A DNA stretch of 64,000 nucleotides, from contig WEDG01008947.1 in NCBI GenBank assembly GCA_017591395.1, forward strand, positions 1 to 64,000, written 5' to 3'. A program made the position numbers and the translations under genes. Below are positions 40,001-45,148 of this stretch, in pieces. The DNA comes from Schistocephalus solidus (Eukaryota > Platyhelminthes > Cestoda > Diphyllobothriidea > Diphyllobothriidae). Position 1 is the first letter of the stretch. The number at the start of each line of letters is the position of its first letter. The notes beneath the pieces are model-generated. The model was given only the letters and a program-made list of their open reading frames with translations. It was not told where the DNA came from and made no database searches.

Positions 40001-41775
40001 TTACAAGTGGTTCCCTTATAACCAGGATGTCATGGGCGAATCTAAAGTATTTGTCTACTTTCCACGTCTTGTGGTTTTTCTGCACGATAATTAATTTTAT
40101 AACCCCGCTTAAGTACTCGTTCGTAATCGAAAACGCATTTTATCCTGTTTGTTAACATTTCTTGAAATCGGTCACCGACTGTAGTTATTAACTAGTTATC
40201 CAGGCACATGATTGACTGATTGTTCTGCTGCTACATATGGCAACTGAGAGGACTTCGGCTCCTAAGAGCGTTCTCTATTCGGTTTCTAGTATATTATCTC
40301 CAGAGACCTAAAGCCGATGGTTTCAGGAATTATTAATGACAGGGCTTGGTGATAAGTTCCTGTTGCATAACTTTTTTTAGAGTCAGCCCTGAAATTCCAA
40401 CGAGCATTCAAGTAGAAGGCAATTAACTTCTGCGATATAACCGCATGATTCACATTTTACGGGGAGATATCACTACTAGTAACACTGTTAGTAGTATATT
40501 CGCATTCTATATACATCTATTTATGGGAAGAAAAATTTGATCTTGGCAACCATAGTTGTATTATCCTGGAGTTTTAAAAGCAGACAAGGTTCCATCGTCG
40601 GAGGTAATTGTGGTACCGCGCCTCACTGTATTTGTAGGTGGTCATAGGCATGTTAAAACGGGTTTACCTATGCTATTAGAGTGGTAGAGCGAAATGGCCG
40701 GTGGGTGGAGGAGGAGAGGGGAGATCCTCAATCATCTTGGCGACTGATGGGTTAGCGGTATTTTGGCTTTGGTAGTCATCGTTCGCCTGCGCACTGAACC
40801 AGGGGAAACGAGGGTGACGGATTGTTCTCAGTCTATGTGCCTCTCGCCTCATCTGTGCATTTGCGATAATCTCTCCATTGCCATCCACGATGGTCGTCAT
40901 TATCAAATTGTGATTGCAGTTCGGGCGCGGCGAAGAGCTTAGCGGTCGGAGTAAAGGTGGCCGTGAAGTCTGTTTTCTTCTGTTCTGGTTTTATTTCGAA
41001 TTGGGGTTTTGGTTCTACTGTTGCTTTGCTTGGGTAGGGGACTATCGCTTCAGATGGTCAAAGCCCATCTGTGTCCCAAACTTAAAGGGAAGTTACAGGA
41101 ATGCTATTAAGATAGATGTCGAATCAGTGGAGAGTATAGTTTTGGATGAATTGTTGCCTTGAACACTATCCATTGTGTTCAATGCTCCCCTGCCGGCAGC
41201 CCAAATTTATAGCCCGCTTCGTACGTCTTGCTGATGTCCAATCGTTAGTCCCCCGAGCCTCTCGGTTTTGTCAGGTGCTGGGGGATTGGAGACACAATTA
41301 TGTTGAAAACTGTGACGTTATCATTATTTGATGAGCGGTGTTTCGCTCGCAGTGGTTACCGTTTTTCGTGGTGTATTTTGAGTCATGGTGCTATTACTTA
41401 CCGTAAAGGTAATAAAAGCTTGTAGAATCCCCCCCCCCTTATATCATAAGATGATTCCTTCGATTACTGCGTTGGTCGTAGGCCTTACCAACTAATACGC
41501 CTATTGTTATTCAGTTACTGCAAATCGGTCTGACGCCGAGCATTCGACAGGATAAACGTCGCTTTGCCGTGTGGACGGCCAACCGCGCGCAGACGTACTA
41601 TTTTCAATCAGCCACCACCCTCGTTCGTACGCGCTGGGTAAATGCCATCAATGGTTTGTTGATGCGCCAACTGAAAATCCTACGTGAGGCCAGCCGATCA
41701 AGCCGCACCAACAGCTTTGCGGCCGACCACGAGCGTCACTCGCTCATGCGCTCAGAAACCACTGCCGACTTCTAG
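6421..41775 (+). CDS. Dbl-family RhoGEF, spectrin-like + DH + PH (MCF2L/PLEKHG4-like), 12 exons
   Basis: Predicted guanine-nucleotide exchange factor that loads GTP onto Rho-family GTPases at the cell cortex. Twelve exons give roughly 1,115 residues: helical spectrin-like segments (about 1-620), a DH domain (about 650-890) and a C-terminal PH domain (about 895-1100). DH signatures are AMAWEELLSTERSYVKFL (first conserved helix), NMVDLYSTYCRHYERA, and LSPAQRFQRYHLLLDRL (third conserved block). The PH part begins GRLLLQDKFTVW and ends with a tryptophan in RTRWVNAINGLL, the usual last-helix Trp. Exon phases fit except around the missing DH exon and an apparent indel at 19030. The best match by eye is the MCF2L/PLEKHG4 group; a Sec14 domain typical of that group is not seen and may lie upstream. 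The ATG at 6421 was chosen as the start of the low-complexity MSSSPP leader; an in-frame ATG at 6241 would add 60 residues of unlikely composition. Confidence 0.85.
8889..9056 (+). mobile_element. Zinc-finger 3' end of a flatworm non-LTR retrotransposon
   Basis: An open frame of 55 codons ending in a stop reads LRIHRTEAGEPVPGAPTYSH, then CPHCSRTFKHRMGLLGHMHL and HDNLR. This is a C2H2 finger (C-x2-C-x12-H-x3-H with conserved F and L) preceded by a GEPVPGAP linker. This tail is a recurrent ending of reverse transcriptase ORFs of the RTE type in tapeworm genomes. The upstream RT is absent, so the copy is strongly 5'-truncated, as TPRT elements often are. A normal zinc-finger gene is less likely because nothing coding precedes it. 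Confidence 0.7.
9150..9420 (+). repeat. Dispersed repeat family A copy (5' module)
   Basis: Starts with accgtggcttggaaggct and runs through ggactgggagtcag and cgcgcgaagacgggtacgcc. The part from about 9245 to 9405 is nearly identical to 56590-56745 in the same orientation, so the two copies are probably recent. It begins about 100 bp after the LINE zinc-finger ORF ends. Whether it is linked to that LINE as 3' sequence or is an independent non-autonomous element is not resolved. Confidence 0.65.
9600..9760 (-). repeat. Dispersed repeat family A copy (3' module, reverse)
   Basis: The reverse complement contains actaattcacgcacaagttg and a nearby cctcgtgg block. This corresponds to the actaattcacgcgcaagtcacc module of the family. 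Orientation is opposite to the neighbouring copy at 9150-9420, so two independent copies, or one folded-back copy, sit here. Confidence 0.5.
10262..10432 (+). repeat. Left arm of a roughly 170-bp inverted repeat
   Basis: This arm, with ggatgatgagaaactgtgtt, cgttctaggggaaaaggaag and gcatgcagttaagcgacc, is matched in reverse complement by 10692-10870 with only scattered differences. Weaker similarity continues outwards to about 10220 and 10910. The arms flank a reverse-transcriptase fragment. Confidence 0.85.
10412..10668 (+). mobile_element. Penelope-like element reverse-transcriptase core fragment
   Basis: The + strand frame reads ETGIPKNALNELNVQLLFDN, then QLYRQIGGVTMGLPLRPLLA and DVFVSKLAKFQLRDQI. 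This is the RT block GVAMGSPLGPLLADVF of Penelope-like elements, with a few substitutions. Upstream KIVDYLCEFL fits the same protein but runs into a stop. The YVDD catalytic motif that should follow is missing: the frame breaks at the right inverted-repeat arm. A dead, isolated RT core. Confidence 0.75.
10692..10880 (-). repeat. Right arm of the inverted repeat
   Basis: Reverse complement of the 10262-10432 arm, including gcatggtcagcggtcgctta and tcttccttttcccctagaac. The loop between the arms is about 260 bp and holds the Penelope RT core. Single-stranded copies would fold into a long hairpin. Confidence 0.85.
10985..11040 (+). repeat. Short dispersed repeat, first of a pair
   Basis: The run ttttagtcgcgtttattcat followed by gatgtgcaagtttttgtt recurs at 13940-13995 as tttttaatcgcgttcattca plus agatgtgcaagtttttgttt. 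Same orientation, about 2.96 kb apart. Identity of the element is unknown. Confidence 0.55.
11230..11990 (-). mobile_element. CR1/jockey-like LINE, RT-to-3' end fragment
   Basis: On the minus strand the order of blocks matches a CR1-type ORF2 from the catalytic core to the C-terminus: NFADDAKTLHSKMDNLS (active site FADD), STKWLLKFNVSKC, a VRKIFHVFARPHLDYG block (family: YVRPHLEY), KDIDLLGKVQHRTRRW (family: LLERVQRRATK), RGDLLCTFQII, and RRVVQPWNSLQSEMVTADT near 11290. Stops and frameshifts interrupt it, so it is inactive. Blocks appear at the expected spacing over about 760 bp. Confidence 0.85.
12095..12160 (-). mobile_element. Small Penelope-like element scrap
   Basis: The minus strand gives RLGFGIAHCPKAT, close to the LGVGIAHWPKA found upstream of the GIY-YIG domain in the Penelope copy at 27.4 kb. 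At the DNA level ggcagtgggcaattccaaaa matches ggccagtgtgcaattccaac near 27379. Only a few dozen bases align. Confidence 0.4.
12930..13060 (-). mobile_element. Possible CR1-like LINE active-site scrap
   Basis: Minus-strand translation gives PRGRPCS, a stop, then GQVLILVFYLADDVKDCEW. This can be aligned with the PQGSVLGPLLFLIY...FADDVK block of CR1/jockey RTs. The match is short and interrupted, so it could be chance. Confidence 0.3.
13940..13995 (+). repeat. Short dispersed repeat, second of a pair
   Basis: Partner of 10985-11040. It is preceded by degenerate GGATTA/GGGTTAG-type sequence (13893-13935), a style also seen near 47785 and 55777. Confidence 0.5.
16656..17124 (+). CDS. RhoGEF exon 2 (acidic, Gly/Ser-rich, helical)
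   Basis: Follows a CCACAG acceptor and ends at GTGAGT in phase 1. It encodes LKPLLGVWESLIESVNDFLP, a flexible acidic segment with a run of five glycines, then a helix typical of spectrin repeats (RVNEAQTSGAHLLEDIRELI, RLGEEIRQHF). A serine-rich tail follows (SDSTGSSDSFESDGS). The phase 0 start matches exon 1. Confidence 0.8.
18844..19195 (+). CDS. RhoGEF exon 3, with an apparent frame break near 19030
   Basis: Starts after AAAACAG in phase 1 and reads EEAREDLIRLAEPSVYEISP through SWEDAPGSPKR, then hits TGA at 19032-19034. Coding resumes in another frame (DGTSIFDSLPDFIGVRL, LNRLEELARDLLGKAADKLN) and ends IN-E at a GTAGGT donor in phase 0, which fits exon 4. A single missing base near 19031, or removal of 29 bases 19018-19046 as a mini-intron, restores one frame. 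I favour an assembly indel because the mini-intron donor GTTCAC is poor. Confidence 0.75.
19659..19682 (+). repeat. (GT)n microsatellite
   Basis: About 12 uninterrupted GT units inside intron 3 of the RhoGEF gene. No sign of function. Confidence 0.95.
19865..20068 (+). CDS. RhoGEF exon 4 (spectrin-like helices)
   Basis: Bounded by a CCCCAG acceptor and a GTATGG donor, phase 0 at both ends, 68 codons. It reads ARLWISESNAALAPFNSEKV then ECEAALAQLQQISAGRELNL and FRRQFSDLINADLK. The tryptophan near the start of a helix and the alternating charged/hydrophobic pattern are spectrin-repeat-like. Confidence 0.85.
20535..20760 (-). mobile_element. LINE (RTE-like) C-terminal RT remnant
   Basis: Minus-strand reading gives KMFARIKAASMVFAGLRRG, then TYRASVRSALTYRCECWAVR and AED. 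Flatworm RTE-type LINEs have RID.AR..F..LR...., YRASVRSVLLYGCECWALR and VED in this order. A 5'- and 3'-truncated fragment of about 75 codons. The same region in the opposite orientation appears at 29970-30590. Confidence 0.7.
21235..21745 (+). repeat. Dispersed repeat family A, nearly full copy
   Basis: Runs in the same order as the 57 kb cluster: ggtggtctgagagcaaggct, the cacgtgtgagccactcaacc block, gtgcttgtgttta, the gtgtttgtgtggagtgtctaac block, a tgagatccgagccaggcgtg block, and the tail gtgcggtagctgcagtgcaa with gcacaagtcaccgttcctgc. No open frame spans it. It may be a SINE or other non-autonomous element; I see no convincing tRNA-type A/B boxes. Confidence 0.65.
22485..22650 (+). repeat. 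Dispersed repeat family B copy
   Basis: Shares aagcacatgaggaacgctgg, a gagccgaacccctc block, a cagcggcaaaatatcggt block and ggacttttcgctagcacc with 51555-51700 (full) and 35955-36045 (3' part), all on the + strand. Function unknown; all copies lie in introns. Confidence 0.6.
23265..23580 (-). mobile_element. Possible LINE zinc-finger-region remnant
   Basis: The minus strand has an open frame of 103 codons with SRVTQARIHTGLLGHTTTSN, reminiscent of the degenerate finger (ARIGLVGHLRT) and Thr/Asn-rich spacer before the C-terminal fingers of tapeworm RTE-type LINEs. Without the cysteine pair the case is weak. Confidence 0.35.
24956..25132 (+). CDS. RhoGEF exon 5 (helix before DH domain)
   Basis: After a CTTGCAG acceptor, 59 codons in phase 0 read SELAQMLRSVEEVELNLTLT then TAALRQQISRHAFPLRPLPA, ending DPLE at GTAGGT. 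It probably ends the spectrin-like region and starts a Pro/Ser linker to the DH domain. Confidence 0.85.
26985..27480 (-). mobile_element. Penelope-like element C-terminus with GIY-YIG endonuclease
   Basis: Minus strand from about 27470 down: DVSEATERIVGRLGVGIAHW-like sequence (frames mixed), then in one frame GVVYRIPCLNCPCNDTGQTE, RIHEHKLVVRRGDELSQVAA, and after a frameshift FNFAAVKIIAHARNKTSRKF and ENSINRGIDLEPAYRAVRSH. VVYRIP...YTGQTE is the GIY-YIG-type nuclease core of Penelope-like elements, here with DTGQTE. The frame breaks make it inactive. Confidence 0.85.
27645..28185 (-). mobile_element. Penelope-like element RT, copy 1 with upstream fingers motif
   Basis: Minus strand: ISFDGTSLVTSIPPEEVYG near 28090-28030, then FEFYRKTYFKFAEETYEPIN, GTPVGSPISGFVAELILQEL and, in a shifted frame, RRYVDDTFAIVKKSMLQ near 27825. 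These are successive RT blocks of a Penelope-like element, with the YVDD catalytic pair present. Frameshifts and stops show it is dead. It continues into the GIY-YIG part at lower coordinates. Confidence 0.85.
28186..28610 (-). mobile_element. Penelope-like element RT, tandem copy 2
   Basis: A second, diverged copy of the RT palm lies head-to-tail with copy 1, offset about 542 bp: minus strand LRMLFNFCQKTYITFAGKTY, EQIKRTPMGFQSSGLVTEVV, then RRYVDDRFVIVRKNMLQ in another frame. DNA identity to 27645-28025 is visible at ttgttactgtgaaaactgag and cttcctgtagacc. It lacks its own fingers and GIY-YIG parts. Confidence 0.8.
29570..29740 (+). CDS. RhoGEF exon 6 (start of DH domain)
   Basis: Fifty-seven codons in phase 0 between a GTGTTAG acceptor and GTAAAA donor. 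After a Pro-rich linker it reads YAMAWEELLSTERSYVKFLQ then AVCE. This is conserved region 1 of a DH domain: the glutamate of E-L-L-x-T-E-R-x-Y-V contacts the GTPase switch in known family members. Confidence 0.9.
29970..30590 (+). mobile_element. RTE-like LINE RT C-terminal region, decayed
   Basis: Reads EVDSFNYLGVSLPPNGQSKD, DIVFRSDAACRLFSSLRRCL, then after stops SVLLCGCESSVV and KLEVFDYHNLRS, and later WLDTVRQDMEEFLRALSIRS. Flatworm RTE-type elements have this order of blocks (FxYLGxxL, RSVLLYGCE, KLEVFDHHCLR, WLDTVRQDME). Multiple stops are present; no zinc-finger tail follows. Confidence 0.85.
32512..32633 (+). CDS. RhoGEF exon 7 (DH domain, second segment)
   Basis: After CCTGTAG the frame reads VFSGDSTKVASSGLPPLPRG then IHDNRALIIVNMPDQLRFHR, ending in phase 2 at GTGAGT. 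The pattern NRALIIVNMPDQLRFHR fits the DH stretch corresponding to (V)IFGNIEELYxFH. The start phase 0 matches exon 6; the end phase does not match the next exon I can find, so one small exon is probably missing. Confidence 0.8.
32634..35215 (+). other. RhoGEF intron(s) 7, possibly hiding one small DH exon
   Basis: No element signatures are recognised in this 2.6 kb. A phase 2-to-1 exon that would supply the next DH helix (family pattern F-L-x-x-L) is expected here but could not be located; it may be only 20-60 bp long. Confidence 0.5.
35216..35253 (+). CDS. RhoGEF mini-exon 8 (38 bp, DH domain)
   Basis: A 38-bp exon between TTTCCAG and GTATTT. In the frame that joins exon 9 it reads SALAVDPKCLLE, directly continued by FSNMVDLYSTYC. 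The P-x-x-L-x-x-F spacing suits the DH stretch before F-x-x-Y-x-x-Y-C. Its start is phase 1 and does not join the phase 2 end of exon 7. Confidence 0.55.
35413..35798 (+). CDS. RhoGEF exon 9 (DH domain with acidic insert)
   Basis: Reads FSNMVDLYSTYCRHYERASQ, then QWMSQYNLYLHALES, an acidic/Thr-rich insertion of roughly 50 residues, and LSPAQRFQRYHLLLDRLRGY, which is DH conserved region 3. It ends GAEK in phase 2 at GTTAGT; exon 10 supplies the completing G. Most DH domains have no such long insert between these helices. Confidence 0.9.
35955..36045 (+). repeat. Dispersed repeat family B, partial copy
   Basis: The part acatgtgtccggacttttag followed by tagtacctgtgccgtcagta and tggtgaact matches 51645-51695 and more weakly 22580-22620. 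It lies in RhoGEF intron 9. Confidence 0.5.
36888..38089 (-). mobile_element. Mariner transposon, near full length, decayed
   Basis: Terminal inverted repeats of about 35 bp: TTAAGTTATTCGGAAAATAA (from 36888) pairs with the reverse complement of the segment ending 38089, TTAAGTTGGTCAGAAAATAC. Between them the minus strand encodes a mariner transposase in broken frames: RYSGRPYTLDNKLLKAIVEE-like N-terminal part (GSGRPYTLDNK), IGKTKKLDQCIPYE, TVTCDERWIIYDNRQQSGK (first Asp), FPKPKIYMWKAMVTV, GPILLHDSAQPHI (second Asp) and LSHTEYHFF, where the third catalytic Asp is Glu. Length about 1.2 kb, close to the 1.3 kb typical of the family. It sits in intron 9 of the RhoGEF gene, opposite strand. Confidence 0.9.
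38701..38782 (+). CDS. RhoGEF exon 10 (last DH helix)
   Basis: Starts after TTTCGCAG; its first G completes the Lys codon of exon 9. It reads ECLSQAHQEMVDLCTTVNNL then MRIAVLP, ending phase 0 at GTGAGT. This is the long final alpha helix of DH domains, which packs on the PH domain. Confidence 0.9.
39471..39893 (+). CDS. RhoGEF exon 11 (PH domain with long low-complexity insert)
   Basis: After TTTTCAG, 141 codons in phase 0. It begins GKPSRLGRLLLQDKFTVWLD, HQRHVFLFENAILLTKVR (PH beta strands), continues with about 80 residues rich in Ala/Ser/Thr/Pro, then IYDIKMEIS, the next PH strand, at a GTAGGT donor. The PH fold is therefore split by a disordered loop. Confidence 0.9.
39894..41514 (+). 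other. RhoGEF intron 11
   Basis: No transposon or gene signature recognised in 1.6 kb. A purine-rich segment near 40690-40720 and a run of ten C at 41430-41439 stand out only by composition. Confidence 0.55.
41515..41775 (+). CDS. RhoGEF exon 12 (end of PH domain and stop)
   Basis: After TTATTCAG, phase 0: LLQIGLTPSIRQDKRRFAVW then AQTYYFQSATTLVRTRWVNA and INGLLMRQLKIL, ending in a short Ser/Arg tail and TAG at 41773-41775. The invariant PH-domain Trp is in RTRWVNA. The LT...FAVW...YYFQ pattern matches the second half of the PH domain in MCF2L/PLEKHG4-type GEFs. Confidence 0.92.
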   Translation, partial: LLQIGLTPSIRQDKRRFAVWTANRAQTYYFQSATTLVRTRWVNAINGLLMRQLKILREASRSSRTNSFAADHERHSLMRSETTADF

Positions 41776-44700
41776 CTCCCGTCTCAAGGCTGCCAATCTG
41801 TCACATGCTTTATGTAGTAAAGATATCACGGTACTAGAGACTATAACCACAAAAATTGTAAGTGCTCTTTGTTTTTTTTCATTGTTCATTGACATGTAAA
41901 CTTTTCGTCTCATCCATTTTGGGACCCGTCGTACCGTGGTTTTAGTTTTTGGACCAACACCTGCACTAGATACTCTGCGGTCAGAACTCCAAAACACATC
42001 TCCCTTCGTCTTGCTCTGATCCTTTTGCTGGATTGTGGCGTTAGTTGATAGGTTGATCCCCATTCTATCCGATATTTTATCCCTAAATCTTGCAAGTCAG
42101 CACCAAACCCTGTTCTTTCGTTTGAGAAGCGGATCCGAAGGTTTGACTAATATTGAATGCAAAGACTAACGACACATTCGTTGATAAACGCTCACTGATC
42201 GCTAACGGAACTCGCTCGTTCCGTTCTGCCTTGGGACTCACTCTCAAGCCCCGTCAGCGGCCACAGCGGCTAGTAGATGAATACTGCCGCTGTGCTTGCG
42301 TTAGCAGTCTGCAGCATTGTGAATTTAGAATGAGTTAAGTCTCGATTGTGCGAACTGCGAGATCAGCGCGTGTGTTGCACGCGTAAACAAGCGCTCATGT
42401 GTGGCCAGCCACCCGTCCAAAATTCATCTTTAGTCGGTTGTACCTATTTTCACTGTGACGTGAGATTTACATAAAAGACAACAAGAGCAATGCTGCGGCG
42501 ATAATTCCCCACTGTAATTCCACTGACGTGCAGATCACCACTACTTTGTCCCTGATTACTTGTCTGTACTTGCCATGAAATTTTTTATAACTGATTTAAC
42601 CAGCTACGCATCCACCGTATCACGACGGATTGGTCTTCAGTACAGTCAGTCGGATTCGGATTCTAGCAAAGAGTAGACGTCAACCCTGCCAGACGAAATG
42701 AGCGCAAGCAGCATCTGTCTGGCAGTGTTTCACATCCTTCTTGAAGGATTGTCTTGTCGAAGTCGGCCTGCAAACGGTTCGTACGCTTTCATCCTCAAAC
42801 CGTAGTGTTTGATGTTTTCAGTACAAAGGGGCTTCCCTGTGCCACTCACTAAAAGCACTGTATCCAAACACCTTCACTCGCATTTACGTAAATTTATGCA
42901 GGTTACGCAGACTGCCTGGGAATTGCACTAATTAAATGAAATTTAAATATACATTTTATACAGGTGACCCATCAATGTGATGCAGGGTGAATAATGGTAG
43001 GTTACGGGCGCAACTAAACTTGAGTAAGATAGATTTGTGGAGCACATCATATGCGGTTGCAATTGCATTATCGGATCTGTTCTTCTCACTGCCGAGTTGT
43101 TCTGTTGTTTGTTTGAAATTTTAGCCTTCTTCGTGGTCGCTGATCTCGCCATGTTCTACCCCTAAAACTGTGTCCTCTAGTGTGTCTGAGGGAAGTTTGG
43201 CCAGAATCGTTCCCCAGGCCCATCTTCGAACTGTCGTCTTTGCCGTTAACACAGACTGCCCTATTACAGCTCAACTCTCTCCGTCCCCCCCCCGCCTTCC
43301 TCCCCTTGTATAAAGCCCGGCAATCGGTATCTATGTCTGCCTGGACGTGTGCGATTTCTTTTCACCAGCTGAGTTGGCCTTGTTTATTGCATTTTATCGC
43401 CGTAAACGCTCCATCCTAGGTGGCACAATCGATCTCTCCTTATTTTCGTCTATTTATTTGTCGGTTCTTTCTCTTCATTTTTTAACCAAATGAAAACTAA
43501 GATATCATTTTTTCTCACACCAACCTCTCCCCTCACATTGATTTTGTTTGCTGTCTTTCTCTGCCACGTGATCTTGCACTCTCCTTGTCCTCCTGTTAGT
43601 GCTCCCTGCCGCCTTTAACCACAATGTTTACACCTGCACTACTGTCTTCTTGCAGTATCCACATATCCATTCCGTTTGAAGATTCTATTTTGTACCGAGT
43701 GTCGATCGCTTGCTGTGTCCCTGTTCAAAGCACCCACTGCACCACAGTTTTCGGAGAAAAATTATATGCTTCCTCAGTCCTTTGTCTTTTCTTGCGCTAT
43801 GTTTGGTCTGCTTGTCTTTATGTTTGCCTCCTAGGAATGCTTGATATTACATTTCGCTCATGTTCCAGTAAATTTACGGTCAACATGAGAAGTTGTGTCT
43901 GGTCACTAATTTAGAACCTAAAGCGTTGTTTTACCATGTTTGGCTTCCACGGCTTGGTTTGGCTGTAGGGTGTTAATTCCGTTAGTGTGCTGAATGTCGT
44001 AGCCGCTCAAAAAACTTAGTTCGTGTGTCGTTTCAAGCTCCTTCACTTCCGAAAGCTTCCTCCAATCGCAGAATACTTTCGTGTACGACTTTAAGCAACT
44101 GTTATATTTGTAGGGCAGCTCTTCGAAGACCACAGGATGGAATATCGCCAAAAGCGTCTCATGTTTATATGCTTTACTCCTGGACATATTTTTCCGACAT
44201 TCGATGGCATTTAAGTTTAAAATAACACATTTCATCTTCCCAGCAGAGTTTTAGGGATGCAGACCAGTGCAGCGTGATTGGCTATTGGGGAACAATGCTC
44301 CATGAAGTAAAATCCCTCTTCGCTGAATGGTATAAGTGGTTGGGTGTACGTATAGAAGTGGTTTTTCAAGTGCTAGCAGCGCATTCCGAACGGGCAAAGT
44401 CCGTGCATTTGTGAAAAATAAACTCACCATCAGGGACTGACCGCAGAGCGAAATTCAAAGCATACCTCAGCTTACAGTGTCGTAAATGGCAAGCTTACCT
44501 TCCAGTTAGTTCCCGACGTAAACTTTATGTCTTGCGGGGAGGTCAAACAGATCTCATGCTCTCAGGCAACTGTTCTTGCGAGCCTAACTGGCCTAAACAT
44601 AAGTCCCGTAAGATGGAGCCATTGTCTGACCCTTTTGTAAGGGAAGGTAGATTATAAAAATAAGTGTTTCTTCCTGAGCTTTGGCGGCGTCAATTGCGCT

Positions 44701-44877
44701 TGCCAAGGAAGTTCGTGGTTTCAGGGGTCGTTATCAATGAATTCACCTACACTTGCGCTGTACCCTAAACGCTCCTAACATGTGCACACGGATAATCTCT
44801 ATGTTCTCTCTTCGCCATTCTCACTACATTTTTCTTTCAGGTCGGTTTTCTCACCAACGGCGAGTATCTGTGTATAC
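41776..44877 (+). other. Intergenic region between RhoGEF and snapin
   Basis: About 3.1 kb without a recognisable exon or element. A possible poly(A) signal AGTAAA lies 40 bp after the RhoGEF stop; no canonical AATAAA is close. A pyrimidine-rich stretch at 43.2-43.6 kb could be promoter-proximal DNA for the next genes. Confidence 0.5.
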
Positions 44878-45148
44878 ATGTCCCTAGGCCCTGATGAAAC
44901 GGTCAATTCGCCCACTCTAACCGAACCGGTGGAATCAATTTTCAGTGACTCGACCGCCGCCCAGGTGCACGAAACTAGTTTGGACCTCTCTTCGGGCTCT
45001 TCAGACTCCATTGAGCGTCAACCGCATTCTTTAGCTAACTTTTTTGCCGGCCTCCTACGCCCCAGCTTTCAGGACATCGACGTTGCCGTGAAGGCCTGTG
45101 CGGCCAGTCAAGGCAGTTTGCAGTCCCTTCTGGAGCGCCTTTCTTTTG
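44878..45148 (+). CDS. SNAPIN: Snapin exon 1
   Basis: Encodes MSLGPDETVNSPTLTEPV onwards and ends ...LLERLSF plus one base (phase 1) at GTGAGG. The conserved coiled coil starts at LANFFAGLLRPSFQDIDVAV. Upstream in-frame sequence is open to 44782 but looks like pyrimidine-rich non-coding DNA. Confidence 0.78.

Noticed and set aside
43918..44235. A 105-codon minus-strand frame between RhoGEF and snapin
   Set aside because: No recognisable domain, no repeat copy elsewhere in the window, no supporting splice or start signals.
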